From assembly GCF_021590045.1 (NCBI RefSeq), contig NZ_CP062221.1, positions 558,001-622,000 on the forward strand: 64,000 nt of DNA, in the 5' to 3' direction. This document shows positions 1 through 8,984 of the stretch, one piece after another. The position numbers were made by a program, and so were the translations under genes. Numbering within the stretch: the stretch's first letter is position 1; the number at the start of each line of letters is the position of its first letter. Under the pieces are notes generated by a model. That model was given only the letters and a program-made list of their open reading frames with translations. It was not told the DNA's origin and ran no database searches. Source of the DNA: Cellulomonas palmilytica. GTDB taxonomy: Bacteria > Actinomycetota > Actinomycetes > Actinomycetales > Cellulomonadaceae.

Positions 1-254
1 GAGCCCGACCGACCGACGAGCGCGACCGGCTGCTCGCGCAGGTGCGCGACCTCGTCGCCGAGCTCGACCCGGCCGCGGCCGCCGCGATCGACGAGAACGG
101 GCGGCGCACCCGGCTCGCGGAGCTGCTCGACTCGATGCACTGGCGCCTGCTCGCGCTCGCCGACGAGATCGAGGCCGTGCACTTCGCGCGGCCCGTCGCC
201 GCACGCGCGCTCGACGACCCGTGGGACGCGGGCGACGAGGAGGACGTGCCGTGA
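1..254 (+). CDS. Alpha-E domain protein, C-terminal fragment
   Basis: The reading frame is open from base 3 to the TGA at 252-254, so only about 83 C-terminal residues are in the window and the start lies upstream. The piece is helical and charged, with a segment LLDSMHWRLLALADEIEAVH and a final acidic tail. Its stop overlaps the start of a transglutaminase gene by 4 bp. Actinobacterial transglutaminase-like genes are typically preceded by an alpha-E (DUF403) protein and a circularly permuted ATP-grasp protein, a cluster linked to peptide or cell-surface modification. The family assignment rests mainly on that context and on the C-terminal sequence pattern. No catalytic residues are visible in the fragment. 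Confidence 0.6.
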   Translation, partial: ARPTDERDRLLAQVRDLVAELDPAAAAAIDENGRRTRLAELLDSMHWRLLALADEIEAVHFARPVAARALDDPWDAGDEEDVP

Positions 255-1171
255 GCCGCACGTACGACCTCGTGCACCGCACGACCTACACCTACCCGCA
301 GGAGGTCACGGACTCCTACGGCCGCACCGTCATGACGCCGCGGGACCTGCCCGGGCAGACGGTCCTGAGCAGCCACGTCGAGGTCGACCCCGCGCCCGCC
401 GACACGGCCGTGCAGCACGACTACTTCGGCAACCGCACGACGTTCTACGCGGTCACGCAGCCGCACACGACGCTCGTCGTGACCGCGCGGTCGACCATCG
501 AGATCACGCGCGTGCAGCCCGACGCGGACGCCCTCCCGCAGGTCGCGTGGGACGAGGCGGCCGAGGTGGTCGCCACCGGGTCGGCGGCCGCCGCGTTCTC
601 GTCCGACGTGCTGGTGCAGGTCCGCGAGATGGTGCTGCCGTCGACGCACGTGACGTTCGTCGACGAGGTACGCGCGTGGGCGCAGCCGTCGTTCGAGCCC
701 GGGCGGCCGCTCGCGCAGGTGGTCGTCGACCTGTGCCACCGCATCCGCCGCGAGCTCACGTACCGCACCGGGTCGACGACCGTGCACACCACGCAGCGCC
801 AGCTCCTCGCGCAGCGCGCGGGTGTCTGCCAAGACTTCGCGCACCTGATGATCGCCGCGCTGCGCCTGCACGGCGTGCCCGCGCGGTACGTCAGCGGGTA
901 CATCGAGACGCTCCCGCCGCCCGGGCGCGAGAAGCTGCGCGGCGCGGACGCGTCGCACGCGTGGGTCTCGGTGTGGGTCCCGGGCGCCGGGTGGGTGGAC
1001 GCGGACCCGACGAACGACCAGCTCGTCGACGACCGGTACGTGGTGCTCGGCTGGGGCCGGGACTACCACGACGTGCCCCCGCTGCGCGGCGTGATCTTCA
1101 CCGAGGGGCGCGGGTCGAAGCTCTCCGTGCAGGTCGACCTGGTGCCGTCGGGGTCGCCCGCGTTCGAGTGA
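251..1171 (+). CDS. Transglutaminase-like cysteine protease family protein
   Basis: A 306-residue protein starting at the GTG whose bases overlap the upstream stop (GTGA). It has the bacterial transglutaminase-like N-terminal beta domain (residues about 1-80, beginning SRTYDLVHRTTYTYP) followed by the transglutaminase core. The papain-like triad is visible: Cys near residue 193 in GVCQDFAHLMIAALRLHG, His near 236 in DASHAWVSVWV, and Asp shortly after in WVDADPTND. Length is normal for the family and there is no signal peptide, so it is probably cytoplasmic. Members act as proteases or amide-modifying enzymes; the substrate is unknown. Translational coupling to the alpha-E gene suggests a shared function. 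Confidence 0.9.
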   Translation: MSRTYDLVHRTTYTYPQEVTDSYGRTVMTPRDLPGQTVLSSHVEVDPAPADTAVQHDYFGNRTTFYAVTQPHTTLVVTARSTIEITRVQPDADALPQVAWDEAAEVVATGSAAAAFSSDVLVQVREMVLPSTHVTFVDEVRAWAQPSFEPGRPLAQVVVDLCHRIRRELTYRTGSTTVHTTQRQLLAQRAGVCQDFAHLMIAALRLHGVPARYVSGYIETLPPPGREKLRGADASHAWVSVWVPGAGWVDADPTNDQLVDDRYVVLGWGRDYHDVPPLRGVIFTEGRGSKLSVQVDLVPSGSPAFE

Positions 1172-1190
1172 GCAGCGGGGCCAGCGTGGG

Positions 1191-1250
1191 TCAGCAGGGG
1201 TCAGCGGGGGGTCAGCAGGGATCAGCGGGGGTCAGCGGGGATCAGCGGGG
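1191..1250. repeat. Decamer tandem repeat with redundant stop codons
   Basis: Six copies of a unit close to RTCAGCRGGG lie back to back, with TCA starting at 1191, 1201, 1212, 1222, 1232 and 1242. The last copy contains the stop codon of the minus-strand gene that follows. Because the period is mostly 10 bp, the copies place TGA on the minus strand in all three frames within about 22 bp. The array fills the short gap between two convergent genes. Confidence 0.85.
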
Positions 1251-2120
1251 CGGCACCGAGCGGCGCGTGAGCTCCTCGGGCCGCACCAGGAAGCCGCCCT
1301 CGTCGACGACCGTGCCCCCCGCCGCCCGCCACAGCGCGGCCGTGACGCGCGCGATCGTCGGCGCCACGCGCTGGCGCGCGATCGCGGACAGCGACGACTC
1401 CGGGTCCTCCCCGTCGGCCGGCCGCCAGCGCACGTGGTACGCCCACGGGCCGTACTCGCGCCAGTCGAGCGTGGCGAGCACCGCGGGCACGTCGTCGGAG
1501 CGCGCCGAGCGCAGCGTGACCGTGCCGTCGTAGTCGAACACCGCGGTCACCGCGCACTCCTGGGGGACGCCGCCCGCGGGGGTCGGCACCTCGGTGGGCG
1601 AGACGCGCGCGCCGACCATCGCGGGCCGCACGAGCGGCAGCACGTCGCGCGGCGCGAGCGGGACGGGCGACCACAGGGTCAGGCCCGGGGCACCGTTCGG
1701 GTCGGGGACGACGACCTGGCCACGCGCCGCGGGCACGAGCAGACCGCCCGCGTGCCGTGCGGCGGCGGTGCACCACGCGCTCACCTGCGGCGTCGCGGGC
1801 CCCTCGATGCCGTAGAGGTCGAGCGCCCCACCCGCGCGCAGACCTGCCGCGCGCACCTCGTCGGACGTCAGCCGACGCGGCCCGACGAGCACCGCACCGG
1901 CCACGGCGAGCCGACCCGGCACCGAGCTCGCGGGTTCCTGCACGACGATCCCGCGGAACCGTGCGCCCGTCATGGGCCGGGCCGTGGGTGCGGCGGACGC
2001 GGGCTCACGCTCCCACACGGCGTCGGCGAACCAGGCGCGCGCGAGAGCCAGGACGTCGGTGCCCTGAGGCAGGGCCAGAACGTGCTGGTCAGTGAGCTCG
2101 ACGGGCAGCGAGACGTCCAT
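1242..2120 (-). CDS. Conserved hypothetical protein
   Basis: I do not recognise this protein. The ATG at 2120 gives 292 residues beginning MDVSLPVELTDQHVLALPQG. An in-frame TTG at 2171 would add 17 residues, but neither start has a strong ribosome binding site. The sequence is globular with no signal peptide or membrane helix; notable segments are PMTGARFRGIVVQEPASS and VFDYDGTVTLRSARSDDVPA, the latter suggestive of an immunity- or SUKH-like beta fold but not diagnostic. The stop codon lies in a decamer repeat and the 5' side faces the DnaA-box-like cluster at 2199-2317. It stands alone on its strand. Confidence 0.65.
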   Translation of the reverse strand: MDVSLPVELTDQHVLALPQGTDVLALARAWFADAVWEREPASAAPTARPMTGARFRGIVVQEPASSVPGRLAVAGAVLVGPRRLTSDEVRAAGLRAGGALDLYGIEGPATPQVSAWCTAAARHAGGLLVPAARGQVVVPDPNGAPGLTLWSPVPLAPRDVLPLVRPAMVGARVSPTEVPTPAGGVPQECAVTAVFDYDGTVTLRSARSDDVPAVLATLDWREYGPWAYHVRWRPADGEDPESSLSAIARQRVAPTIARVTAALWRAAGGTVVDEGGFLVRPEELTRRSVPPR

Positions 2121-2198
2121 GGGAGCGAACGCTAGGGCAGCGATGCTGCGCGTGTGTTTCGTCTGTGTCAAAAGGTGCGAGTGACACGTTTCGGCTGG

Positions 2199-2317
2199 TC
2201 ATCCACCGGTCGTCCACCCCTCGCGGCGTCTCGTCCACCGGTCGTCCGACGTTCGTCCACAGGCGTCGTGCGGAGATACCCACGGGTGTGGGAAAGCCTG
2301 TGGATAACTGTGGACGG
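2199..2317. promoter_or_regulatory. Cluster of DnaA-box-like nonamers
   Basis: In 119 bp there are six sites resembling DnaA boxes (TTATCCACA, or TTGTCCACA in high-GC actinobacteria). They are TCATCCACC at 2199, TCGTCCACC at 2210 and 2231, TCGTCCACA at 2253, a perfect TTATCCACA on the minus strand at 2299-2307, and CCGTCCACA on the minus strand at 2309-2317. A 14-bp direct repeat, TCCACCGGTCGTCC, occurs at 2202 and 2234. Neither dnaA nor dnaN is adjacent, so this is not the usual actinobacterial oriC context. It lies upstream of the minus-strand unknown gene. Confidence 0.6.
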
Positions 2318-2318
2318 G

Positions 2319-2849
2319 TCAGGCGTGCACGTCGTGCAGGTGGTGCACCACGTCGTGCAGGAAGTACTGCCCGAGCGTCCCGACCGTGAAGAACGACCCG
2401 TTCGACCGGCGCCCCGTGCGCTCCCACGCGTCGTGCGGCACCTCGTCGAACGCCGCCGCCGTCGCCTCACCTGCCTCGACCAGCTCGTCGGCCACGACCG
2501 CCGGGTCCTGCAGGTCGTACCGGTCCTCGACGGCCGTCGCGTCCTGGTCCCAGTTCTCGAACAGCGGGTCGTCGTGCTCGAGCATGAGCACGAGCCGCTC
2601 GCCGAAGATGCGGAACACGTCCCGCACGTGCGCGCCGTACTCGAGCGCCGACCACACCCCGGGCGCCGGACGCTCCCGCGCGTCCTCCCGGCTGAGCGCC
2701 GAGACGTAGCGGGGCAGCAGGTCCCGCACCGTCGCCCCGATCTGCCGCGGGTCGACGTCCGCGGCGGTGAACCCGCACTCGCCGCACCGCTCGTACAGCA
2801 CCCAGGTCCAGTCCTTCTCGTCGGGCACGATCGTGTCGGGTTCGCTCAT
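2319..2849 (-). CDS. DinB-like four-helix protein
   Basis: The ATG at 2849, preceded by a GGGGG purine stretch, gives 176 residues starting MSEPDTIVPDEKDWTW; an upstream in-frame start would add six unlikely residues. The protein has the DinB/mycothiol-dependent maleylpyruvate isomerase-like layout: an N-terminal helix containing the unusual motif CGECGF, the segment GVWSALEYGAHVRDVFRIF, and a C-terminal helix HDVVHHLHDVHA. The histidines in the second and last segments sit where family members bind a divalent metal. Such proteins are thiol-dependent transferases or stress proteins. The exact reaction cannot be read here. The gene is monocistronic. Confidence 0.75.
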   Translation of the reverse strand: MSEPDTIVPDEKDWTWVLYERCGECGFTAADVDPRQIGATVRDLLPRYVSALSREDARERPAPGVWSALEYGAHVRDVFRIFGERLVLMLEHDDPLFENWDQDATAVEDRYDLQDPAVVADELVEAGEATAAAFDEVPHDAWERTGRRSNGSFFTVGTLGQYFLHDVVHHLHDVHA

Positions 2850-2928
2850 GCCCCCGCACGCTAGCAACGCGCCCCGTCGACGACGAGAGGTCTGTCCGCC
2901 CTTTTCTCACCCCGTCCCTGCCACGCGG

Positions 2929-3333
2929 TCACAGGACCGCGGCCGCGTGCAGCGCCGCGTACTCCTCGTCGGTGAGGAGGCGGGAGCGGATGAGGAAGCG
3001 CACGCCCTCGGGCGCCTCGAGGCTGAACCCCGCGCCGCGGCCCGGCACCACGTCGATCGTCAGGTGCGTGTGCTTCCAGTACTCGTACTGCGCCCGCGTC
3101 ATCCACACGGGCACGGTGACCGGCCCGGACTCGTCGTCGCCGACCTCCAGGTCGCCCAGGTGCTCGTCGACGTCACCCGTCAGGAACTCCCCCGCGGGGT
3201 AGCACATGGGCGACGAACCGTCGCAGCACCCCCCGGACTGGTGGAACATCAGGTCGCCGTGCTGCGCGTGCAGCGTCCGCAGCAGCGCGGCCGCCGCGGG
3301 CGTCACCGCGACGCGCTCGACCTCCGTGGCCAT
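2929..3333 (-). CDS. DUF779 protein, aldehyde dehydrogenase partner
   Basis: 134 residues starting MATEVERVAVTPAA at the ATG at 3333, which has a strong GGAGGAAGGAGG site upstream. The hallmark of DUF779 is the cysteine-rich motif QSGGCCDGSSPMC near residues 31-43, followed by a conserved core including YEYWKHTHLTIDVVPGRGAGFSLE. The family is small and of unproven mechanism, but it is very commonly encoded directly downstream of acetaldehyde-type aldehyde dehydrogenases, as here; a role as thiol-rich accessory or redox partner is an inference. The gap to the dehydrogenase holds two strong hairpins, which probably lower its expression relative to the enzyme. Confidence 0.88.
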   Translation of the reverse strand: MATEVERVAVTPAAAALLRTLHAQHGDLMFHQSGGCCDGSSPMCYPAGEFLTGDVDEHLGDLEVGDDESGPVTVPVWMTRAQYEYWKHTHLTIDVVPGRGAGFSLEAPEGVRFLIRSRLLTDEEYAALHAAAVL

Positions 3334-3368
3334 CGTCGGCCTCCTTCCTCCTGCCAGCATGCGCCGCG

Positions 3369-3431
3369 GGGCCGCGTGCCGCCCGACGAGGGACGGCACG
3401 CGGCCCGCAGCACCGGCCGGCTCGCCGGCCG
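3369..3431 (-). terminator. Double hairpin between ald and the DUF779 gene
   Basis: A perfect 13-bp stem (3369-3381 with 3394-3406, outer bases GGGCCGCGTGCCG) encloses a 12-nt loop that itself contains CCC/GGG. Next to it, just after the dehydrogenase stop, is an 8-bp perfect palindrome CGGCCGGC-TC-GCCGGCCG (3414-3431). Neither is followed by a U-run. They could be partial terminators or RNA-stabilising structures that set the ratio of the two products. Confidence 0.6.
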
Positions 3432-3440
3432 CAGGACGCG

Positions 3441-4964
<1,524 letters not shown>

Positions 4965-5055
4965 GGCGTCTGGCTCCCTTCCGGGTGCGCGGGCGCCCAG
5001 GGGGTCAGACGCCCGGACACGGCGTCGTTGCCGCGTCACCGCGACGCTAGGCACC

Positions 5056-5083
5056 GCAGGGTTGCAACACCGTTGCACCCTGC
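5056..5083. promoter_or_regulatory. Inverted repeat upstream of ald
   Basis: The arms GCAGGGTTGCAAC (5056-5068) and GTTGCACCCTGC (5072-5083) flank an ACC spacer. They are a perfect 12-bp inverted repeat apart from one extra T in the left arm. The core TGCAAC-ACC-GTTGCA is symmetrical. The site is 92-120 bp upstream of the aldehyde dehydrogenase start, a suitable place for an activator such as the nearby GAF-domain regulator; that link is inferred. Confidence 0.65.
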
Positions 5084-5111
5084 GCGACCCCCGTCGTCGT
5101 CCGAGGGGAGA

Positions 5112-5359
5112 TCACAGCGGGCGCGCGTCGCGGCGAGCCCGGTCCGTCACCGGCCCATGAACCGCACCGGACATGACGTCGACGCTCACGCCGAGCAGCG
5201 ACTCGAGCTCGTCGACCAGTCCGAGGAGGTCGATGAGATCCGTCCCGTCCTCGAACGTGACCATGAGGTCGAGGTCGGAGCCTGGGACGTCGTCCCCGCG
5301 CGCGACCGAGCCGACGACGAGCGGATCGCGCCCCCGTGCCGGGCGATGACCTCGCGCAC
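5112..5359 (-). pseudogene. MNT-type nucleotidyltransferase, frameshifted
   Basis: The C-terminal two thirds encode a minimal nucleotidyltransferase with the signature GSVARGDDVPGSDLDLMVTF (GSX10DXD) and the usual continuation DLLGLVDELESLLGVSVDVM. The expected N-terminal helix, VREVIARHGG, is present immediately upstream but in another frame. The two frames join smoothly if the run of five C (5331-5335; G on the coding strand) is read as six, giving HGGRDPLVVGS. The corrected gene would start at the GTG at 5359; uncorrected, an ATG at 5420 gives an implausible arginine-rich N-terminus. Such proteins are normally antitoxins (MntA) paired with a HEPN toxin; no partner is present. Either a real frameshift or a homopolymer sequencing error. 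Confidence 0.7.
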
Positions 5360-5457
5360 CCGCTCTCGCTCGCGGTCCAGGGCAGCGGACGGCCGACGCC
5401 TCGAAGGGGCGTCGTCTCATCCGCGTGCATGCGTGGACCGTCTCGTACCGGACGCCG

Positions 5458-6219
5458 TCATGCCGCCAGGGCGGCCTTGAGGAAGGCGATGTCCTCGGCC
5501 TGGCCCTCGGCCGGGGTCTCGACGACCGCGTCGCAGCCCGCCTCGCGCACGACGTGCGCGATGAGCTCGGGCGGGATGGTGCCGCGGGCGAAGTTCGCGT
5601 GGCGGTCCCGGTTGGAGCCCGCCTCGTCGCGCGAGCTGTTCGCGTGGACCAGGTCGATGCGGCCGGTGATCGCGGTGATCTTCTCGACCACGGTCTCCAG
5701 GTCCAGGCCCGACGCCCAGGCGTGGCACGTGTCGAGGCAGAAGCCCACGTCGTACCGGCCGATCGCGTCCCACAGCTGCGCGATGGCCTCCAGGGTCCGG
5801 GCGCACGCGTTCTCGCCGCCGGCGGTGTTCTCGACGAGCACGCGCACGGGGTAGGTGGCGCGCTCGAACGTCTTGCGCCAGTTGTCGACGCCGACCGCGA
5901 GGTCGTCGCCCGCGCCGACGTGCCCGCCGTGCACGATCAGCCCGCGCGCGCCGACGGTCGCGGCGGCCGCGCTGTGCTGGGCGATCATGTTCCGGCTCGG
6001 GATGCGGATGCGGTTGTTGGTCGACGCGACGTTGACCAGGTACGGCGCGTGCACGTAGACGCCGAGCCCGCTCGCGAGGATCGCGTCCGCGTCCTCGCGC
6101 GGCGCGGGCTTCTTCCAGCCCTGCGGGTCGGCGAGGAAGATCTGCACCGCCTCCGCGCCGGCCGCGGAGGCCGCCGCCACCGGGTCGTCTTCGCGTGCGT
6201 GAGCACCGATCAGCACCAC
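5458..6219 (-). CDS. nfo: Deoxyribonuclease IV (AP endonuclease family 2)
   Basis: Endonuclease IV cleaves DNA 5' to abasic sites in base excision repair using three zinc ions. Metal-ligand motifs are all visible: VYVHAPYLVNVAS, LIVHGGHVG, VLVENTAGG, GFCLDTCHAWASG and the terminal-domain HANSSRDEAGSNRDRHAN. I prefer the GTG at 6219 (VVLIGAHAREDDP, preceded by AAGGG), which gives 253 residues like mycobacterial homologues. An in-frame GTG at 6354 adds a 45-residue acidic extension of low plausibility. The gene stands alone, between the broken nucleotidyltransferase and DoxX. Confidence 0.92.
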   Translation of the reverse strand: MVLIGAHAREDDPVAAASAAGAEAVQIFLADPQGWKKPAPREDADAILASGLGVYVHAPYLVNVASTNNRIRIPSRNMIAQHSAAAATVGARGLIVHGGHVGAGDDLAVGVDNWRKTFERATYPVRVLVENTAGGENACARTLEAIAQLWDAIGRYDVGFCLDTCHAWASGLDLETVVEKITAITGRIDLVHANSSRDEAGSNRDRHANFARGTIPPELIAHVVREAGCDAVVETPAEGQAEDIAFLKAALAA

Positions 6220-6467
6220 GTCGTCACCCTTGTCCTCGTCGTCCAGCGTCTCGTCGTACCCGATCGTGCCGTCCCGCGGCCCCGCGCGCGGGTCCCGCGC
6301 GGCGGGTGAGACCGCGTCGCTCGTGCCGCCGACGCTAGACGCGACCCCCGACACGCACCCGCCGGCCGGCTCGCACGCGTCTCACCTGCGAGGACGGTAG
6401 TTGACAGCGCAACGACCTGCCGGAAGCGTCCCCTTCGTCACCCGCCCCGCCGGCCCGGGAGCCCCGC

Positions 6468-6839
6468 ATGAGCACCGTCCTGTGGATCCTGCAGATCCTG
6501 CTCGCCGTCGCGTTCGTCGCGACCGGGCTCCTCAAGGCCACGCAGCCGCGCGAACGGCTCGAGTCGTTCCAGCCGTGGGTCGAGGAGTTCCCGACGCGGA
6601 CCATCCGGCTGATCGGCGTCGCCGAGCTCCTCGCGGCGCTCGGGCTCGTGCTGCCGGCGGCCACCGGCATCCTGCCGGTCCTCACGCCCCTGGCGGCGAC
6701 CGGGCTCGTCGTCGTGATGCTCCTGGCCGCGCGCGTGCACGCGCGGCGCGGCGAGCGGCAGGCCATCGTCGTCAACGCCGTGCTCCTGGTGCTCGCGGCG
6801 GTCGTCGCGTGGGGCCGGTTCGGGCCGTACGCGCTCTGA
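6468..6839 (+). CDS. DoxX-like membrane protein
   Basis: 123 residues with four hydrophobic helices (about 3-22, 45-63, 67-88 and 101-118). The N-terminal LQILLAVAFVATGLLKATQP, with a conserved Lys at the end of helix 1 and a Glu in helix 2 (GVAELLAALGLVLP), matches the DoxX-like family of small quinone-associated or redox-linked membrane proteins. Function is not established. The upstream region has a TTGACA hexamer near 6402 that may be a -35. The gene converges on the GAF regulator with only two bases between their stops. Confidence 0.8.
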   Translation: MSTVLWILQILLAVAFVATGLLKATQPRERLESFQPWVEEFPTRTIRLIGVAELLAALGLVLPAATGILPVLTPLAATGLVVVMLLAARVHARRGERQAIVVNAVLLVLAAVVAWGRFGPYAL

Positions 6840-6841
6840 GG

Positions 6842-8068
6842 TCAGCGCGCGGTGAGCGACGTCTCCAGGCGCCGCAGCTGCGCGCACGCGCGCAGGTGGC
6901 TCGCCGACCCGGCGGGGCTCGACGCCGCGAGCGCGCGCCACGCGTCGTAGTCGTCGGCGCCCTCGTCGGACGCCGCCCACCGCACGATCACGCGCGGGTC
7001 GCGTGACGCGAGGACGGCCGCACGCACCTCGTCGGACACCGCGTCCCGGACCCGCTGGACGCCCGGCGACGACGAGCGCGGCAGCACCGGACCCGTGTAG
7101 GACGCGACGGCCTGCGCGACGTCTCCCAGCGCGAGCGCCTCGCGCACCGCGTCCACGTCCGTGCGCACGGCGCGCGTCAGCCGGTACGGGCGCGACGCGC
7201 TGAGCAGCGGCCCGACCGCCCGGCGCAGCCGCGACACCTCGGCGCGCACCGTGACGCCCGACAGCTCGGACTCCGTGAGCAGCACCGCGAGCTCGTCGCC
7301 CGTCAGGCCCGCGGGGTGCTCCGCGAGCAGCAGCAGGATCTCCGCGTGCCGGCCCGACAGGCGGTGGGCGGAGCCGTCGACGACGAGCGTGCCGCCCTGG
7401 CTGCCGAGCACGCGCAACGTGGGCGCGGGCGGGCCGGCCGGCGTGCTCGTCGCGATGCGGCCGACCGTCGCCTCGACCGCGGTGGCGGTCGCTCGCACGA
7501 GCTGCATCGCGATGGGCGTCGCGACGATCGGCCCGCCCGTGATGTCGAGGACGCCGAGCATCCGGCCCGACGCGTCGTGCACGGGCGCGGCCGCGCACGA
7601 GAACGCCTGCACGGGCCGCGCCCAGTGCTCGGTCCCGACGACCTGCACCTCACGGTTCGTCGCGAGCGCCGTGCCCGGCGCGTTGGTGCCCGCGCAGTCC
7701 TCGCTCCACACCGCGCCCTCGACGAACCCGACGCCGCTCACCGCGCGCCGCACGCCCGCGTCCCCCTCGACCCACAGCAGCCGCCCGGACGGGTCCACGA
7801 GCGCCGCGACCCACTGCGGGTCCGCGTCGAGCAGCAGGTGCCGCACCACGGGCAGCGCGTCGGCCAGCGGGGTCGCGCGGCGCAGGCCCGCGAGGTCGTT
7901 CGCGGACACGTCGACGCGCGGCGCGGGGTGCTCCGGGTCGACTCCGCTGCGGCGGCTGCGCCGCCAGGACTCGGCGACGATGCGGCGGACCGTGCCGGTC
8001 ACGCGGCCGGTGCTGACGAACGCGTCCTGGACCGCGCGGGCGTCGGGCTGGTCGGTCGTCGTCGACAC
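6842..8068 (-). CDS. GAF-domain transcriptional regulator
   Basis: 408 residues from the GTG at 8068 (VSTTTDQPDARAVQDAF), which has GGAGG five bases upstream; further upstream reading is rejected. It resembles AcoR-type regulators without the AAA+ domain: an N-terminal helical region with IVAESWRRSRRSGVDPEHPAPRV, a GAF sensor (about 75-230) with SEDCAGTNAPGTALATNREVQVVGTEHW and the typical FSCAAAPVHDASGRMLGVLDITG, then a winged-helix region around DGSAHRLSGRHAEILLLLAEHP. These regulators sense small metabolites and in actinobacteria commonly sit beside aldehyde dehydrogenase plus DUF779, which makes the ald operon the likely target. It diverges from the TetR gene. Confidence 0.85.
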   Translation of the reverse strand: MSTTTDQPDARAVQDAFVSTGRVTGTVRRIVAESWRRSRRSGVDPEHPAPRVDVSANDLAGLRRATPLADALPVVRHLLLDADPQWVAALVDPSGRLLWVEGDAGVRRAVSGVGFVEGAVWSEDCAGTNAPGTALATNREVQVVGTEHWARPVQAFSCAAAPVHDASGRMLGVLDITGGPIVATPIAMQLVRATATAVEATVGRIATSTPAGPPAPTLRVLGSQGGTLVVDGSAHRLSGRHAEILLLLAEHPAGLTGDELAVLLTESELSGVTVRAEVSRLRRAVGPLLSASRPYRLTRAVRTDVDAVREALALGDVAQAVASYTGPVLPRSSSPGVQRVRDAVSDEVRAAVLASRDPRVIVRWAASDEGADDYDAWRALAASSPAGSASHLRACAQLRRLETSLTAR

Positions 8069-8250
8069 GCGCACCTCCGTCCGCCTCGGCGGCGCGCGGC
8101 AGGGCGCGAGGTCGGCCGCGTCGCCGATCGCCACGAGTGTAAGGACGAAAGTCCCGGGGTGACAGGCCGGGCGCCGTGGCCTCGGCACACGCGCCGGGCC
8201 CGGAGCGCCCGGGGTGCCCTGGTATGGCCCTGACCTGCAGACACGCTGTT

Positions 8251-8269
8251 TCTGACATGTTGTGTCAGA
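8251..8269. promoter_or_regulatory. TetR-gene operator palindrome
   Basis: TCTGACA-TGTTG-TGTCAGA is a perfect 7-bp inverted repeat with a 5-bp spacer ending 8 bp before the ATG of the TetR gene. This is the usual place for autorepression. No Shine-Dalgarno sequence separates the palindrome from the start codon, so the transcript may be nearly leaderless. Confidence 0.75.
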
Positions 8270-8277
8270 CTGTCAGC

Positions 8278-8979
8278 ATGCCCAAGATCATCGGCGGGTC
8301 CCTGCACGAGCACCGCGAGCAGACCCGGCAGAAGCTGTTCGCGGCGCTGTCGACCCTCATGACGGAGCGCGGCTTCGACGCCATCACCCTCGCCGAGATC
8401 GCCGCCGCCGCCGGAGTCGGGCGCACCGCGGTCTACAACCACTTCCCCGACAAGGAGGCGCTGCTCGTCGGGTTCATCACCCACGAGACCGAGCAGTACG
8501 CCGCCACCCTGCAGCGCGCGCTCGACGACCTCGACGACCCGGTCGAGCGCCTGCGCACCTACGTCAGCCAGCAGATCCAGCTCAAGCGGATCTACCACAT
8601 CGCCCCCGGACCGGACCTGCGCAGCGTCCTGTCACGCCAGACGCAGGCCCGCGTGCGCGAGCACGTCGTCGTCGTCGAGCGGATCCTGCGCGACATCCTG
8701 TCCGACGGCATCGCATCCGGCGCCTTCCCGGCCCAGGACCTCGACACCACCGTCCCGCTCGTCAACGCGTGCCTGTCCGGCCGCGGCGTGCCCGACGACG
8801 GGCCCGAGCGCGAGCGCGCCATCGAGCAGACCGAGGCGTTCGTGCTGCGGGCCGTCGGCGTCCCGTCGCCGGAGCCCGGGTCGCGGTCCGGGTCCGGGTC
8901 CGACCAAGGTGCGGACGAGGTCGACGACGACGCGGTCGCGCCCGAGGCCGACGCGCGCGTCGCCGCGCTCACCGCCTGA
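8278..8979 (+). CDS. TetR family transcriptional regulator
   Basis: 233 residues. The N-terminal helix-turn-helix is typical: TRQKLFAALSTLMTERGFDAITLAEIAAAAGVGRTAVYNHFPDKEALL spans about residues 16-63. The remainder is the helical ligand-binding and dimer domain, ending in a disordered tail (GSRSGSGSDQGADEVDDDAV) that is probably not conserved. The palindrome immediately upstream is its likely autoregulatory site. The ligand is unknown. The divergent GAF gene is a possible second target, and the RNA methyltransferase gene follows after 5 bp, perhaps by read-through. Confidence 0.9.
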   Translation: MPKIIGGSLHEHREQTRQKLFAALSTLMTERGFDAITLAEIAAAAGVGRTAVYNHFPDKEALLVGFITHETEQYAATLQRALDDLDDPVERLRTYVSQQIQLKRIYHIAPGPDLRSVLSRQTQARVREHVVVVERILRDILSDGIASGAFPAQDLDTTVPLVNACLSGRGVPDDGPERERAIEQTEAFVLRAVGVPSPEPGSRSGSGSDQGADEVDDDAVAPEADARVAALTA

Positions 8980-8984
8980 CGCGC

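Noticed and set aside
2199..2317. Chromosomal origin oriC
   Set aside because: DnaA-box-like sites are present but dnaA, dnaN, rpmH and parAB are not adjacent and there is no AT-rich unwinding region.
8278..8979. hem genes as the target of the TetR regulator
   Set aside because: The similarity TGTT-n-CTGACA is short and also resembles a -35 element. It is reported only as a soft observation.
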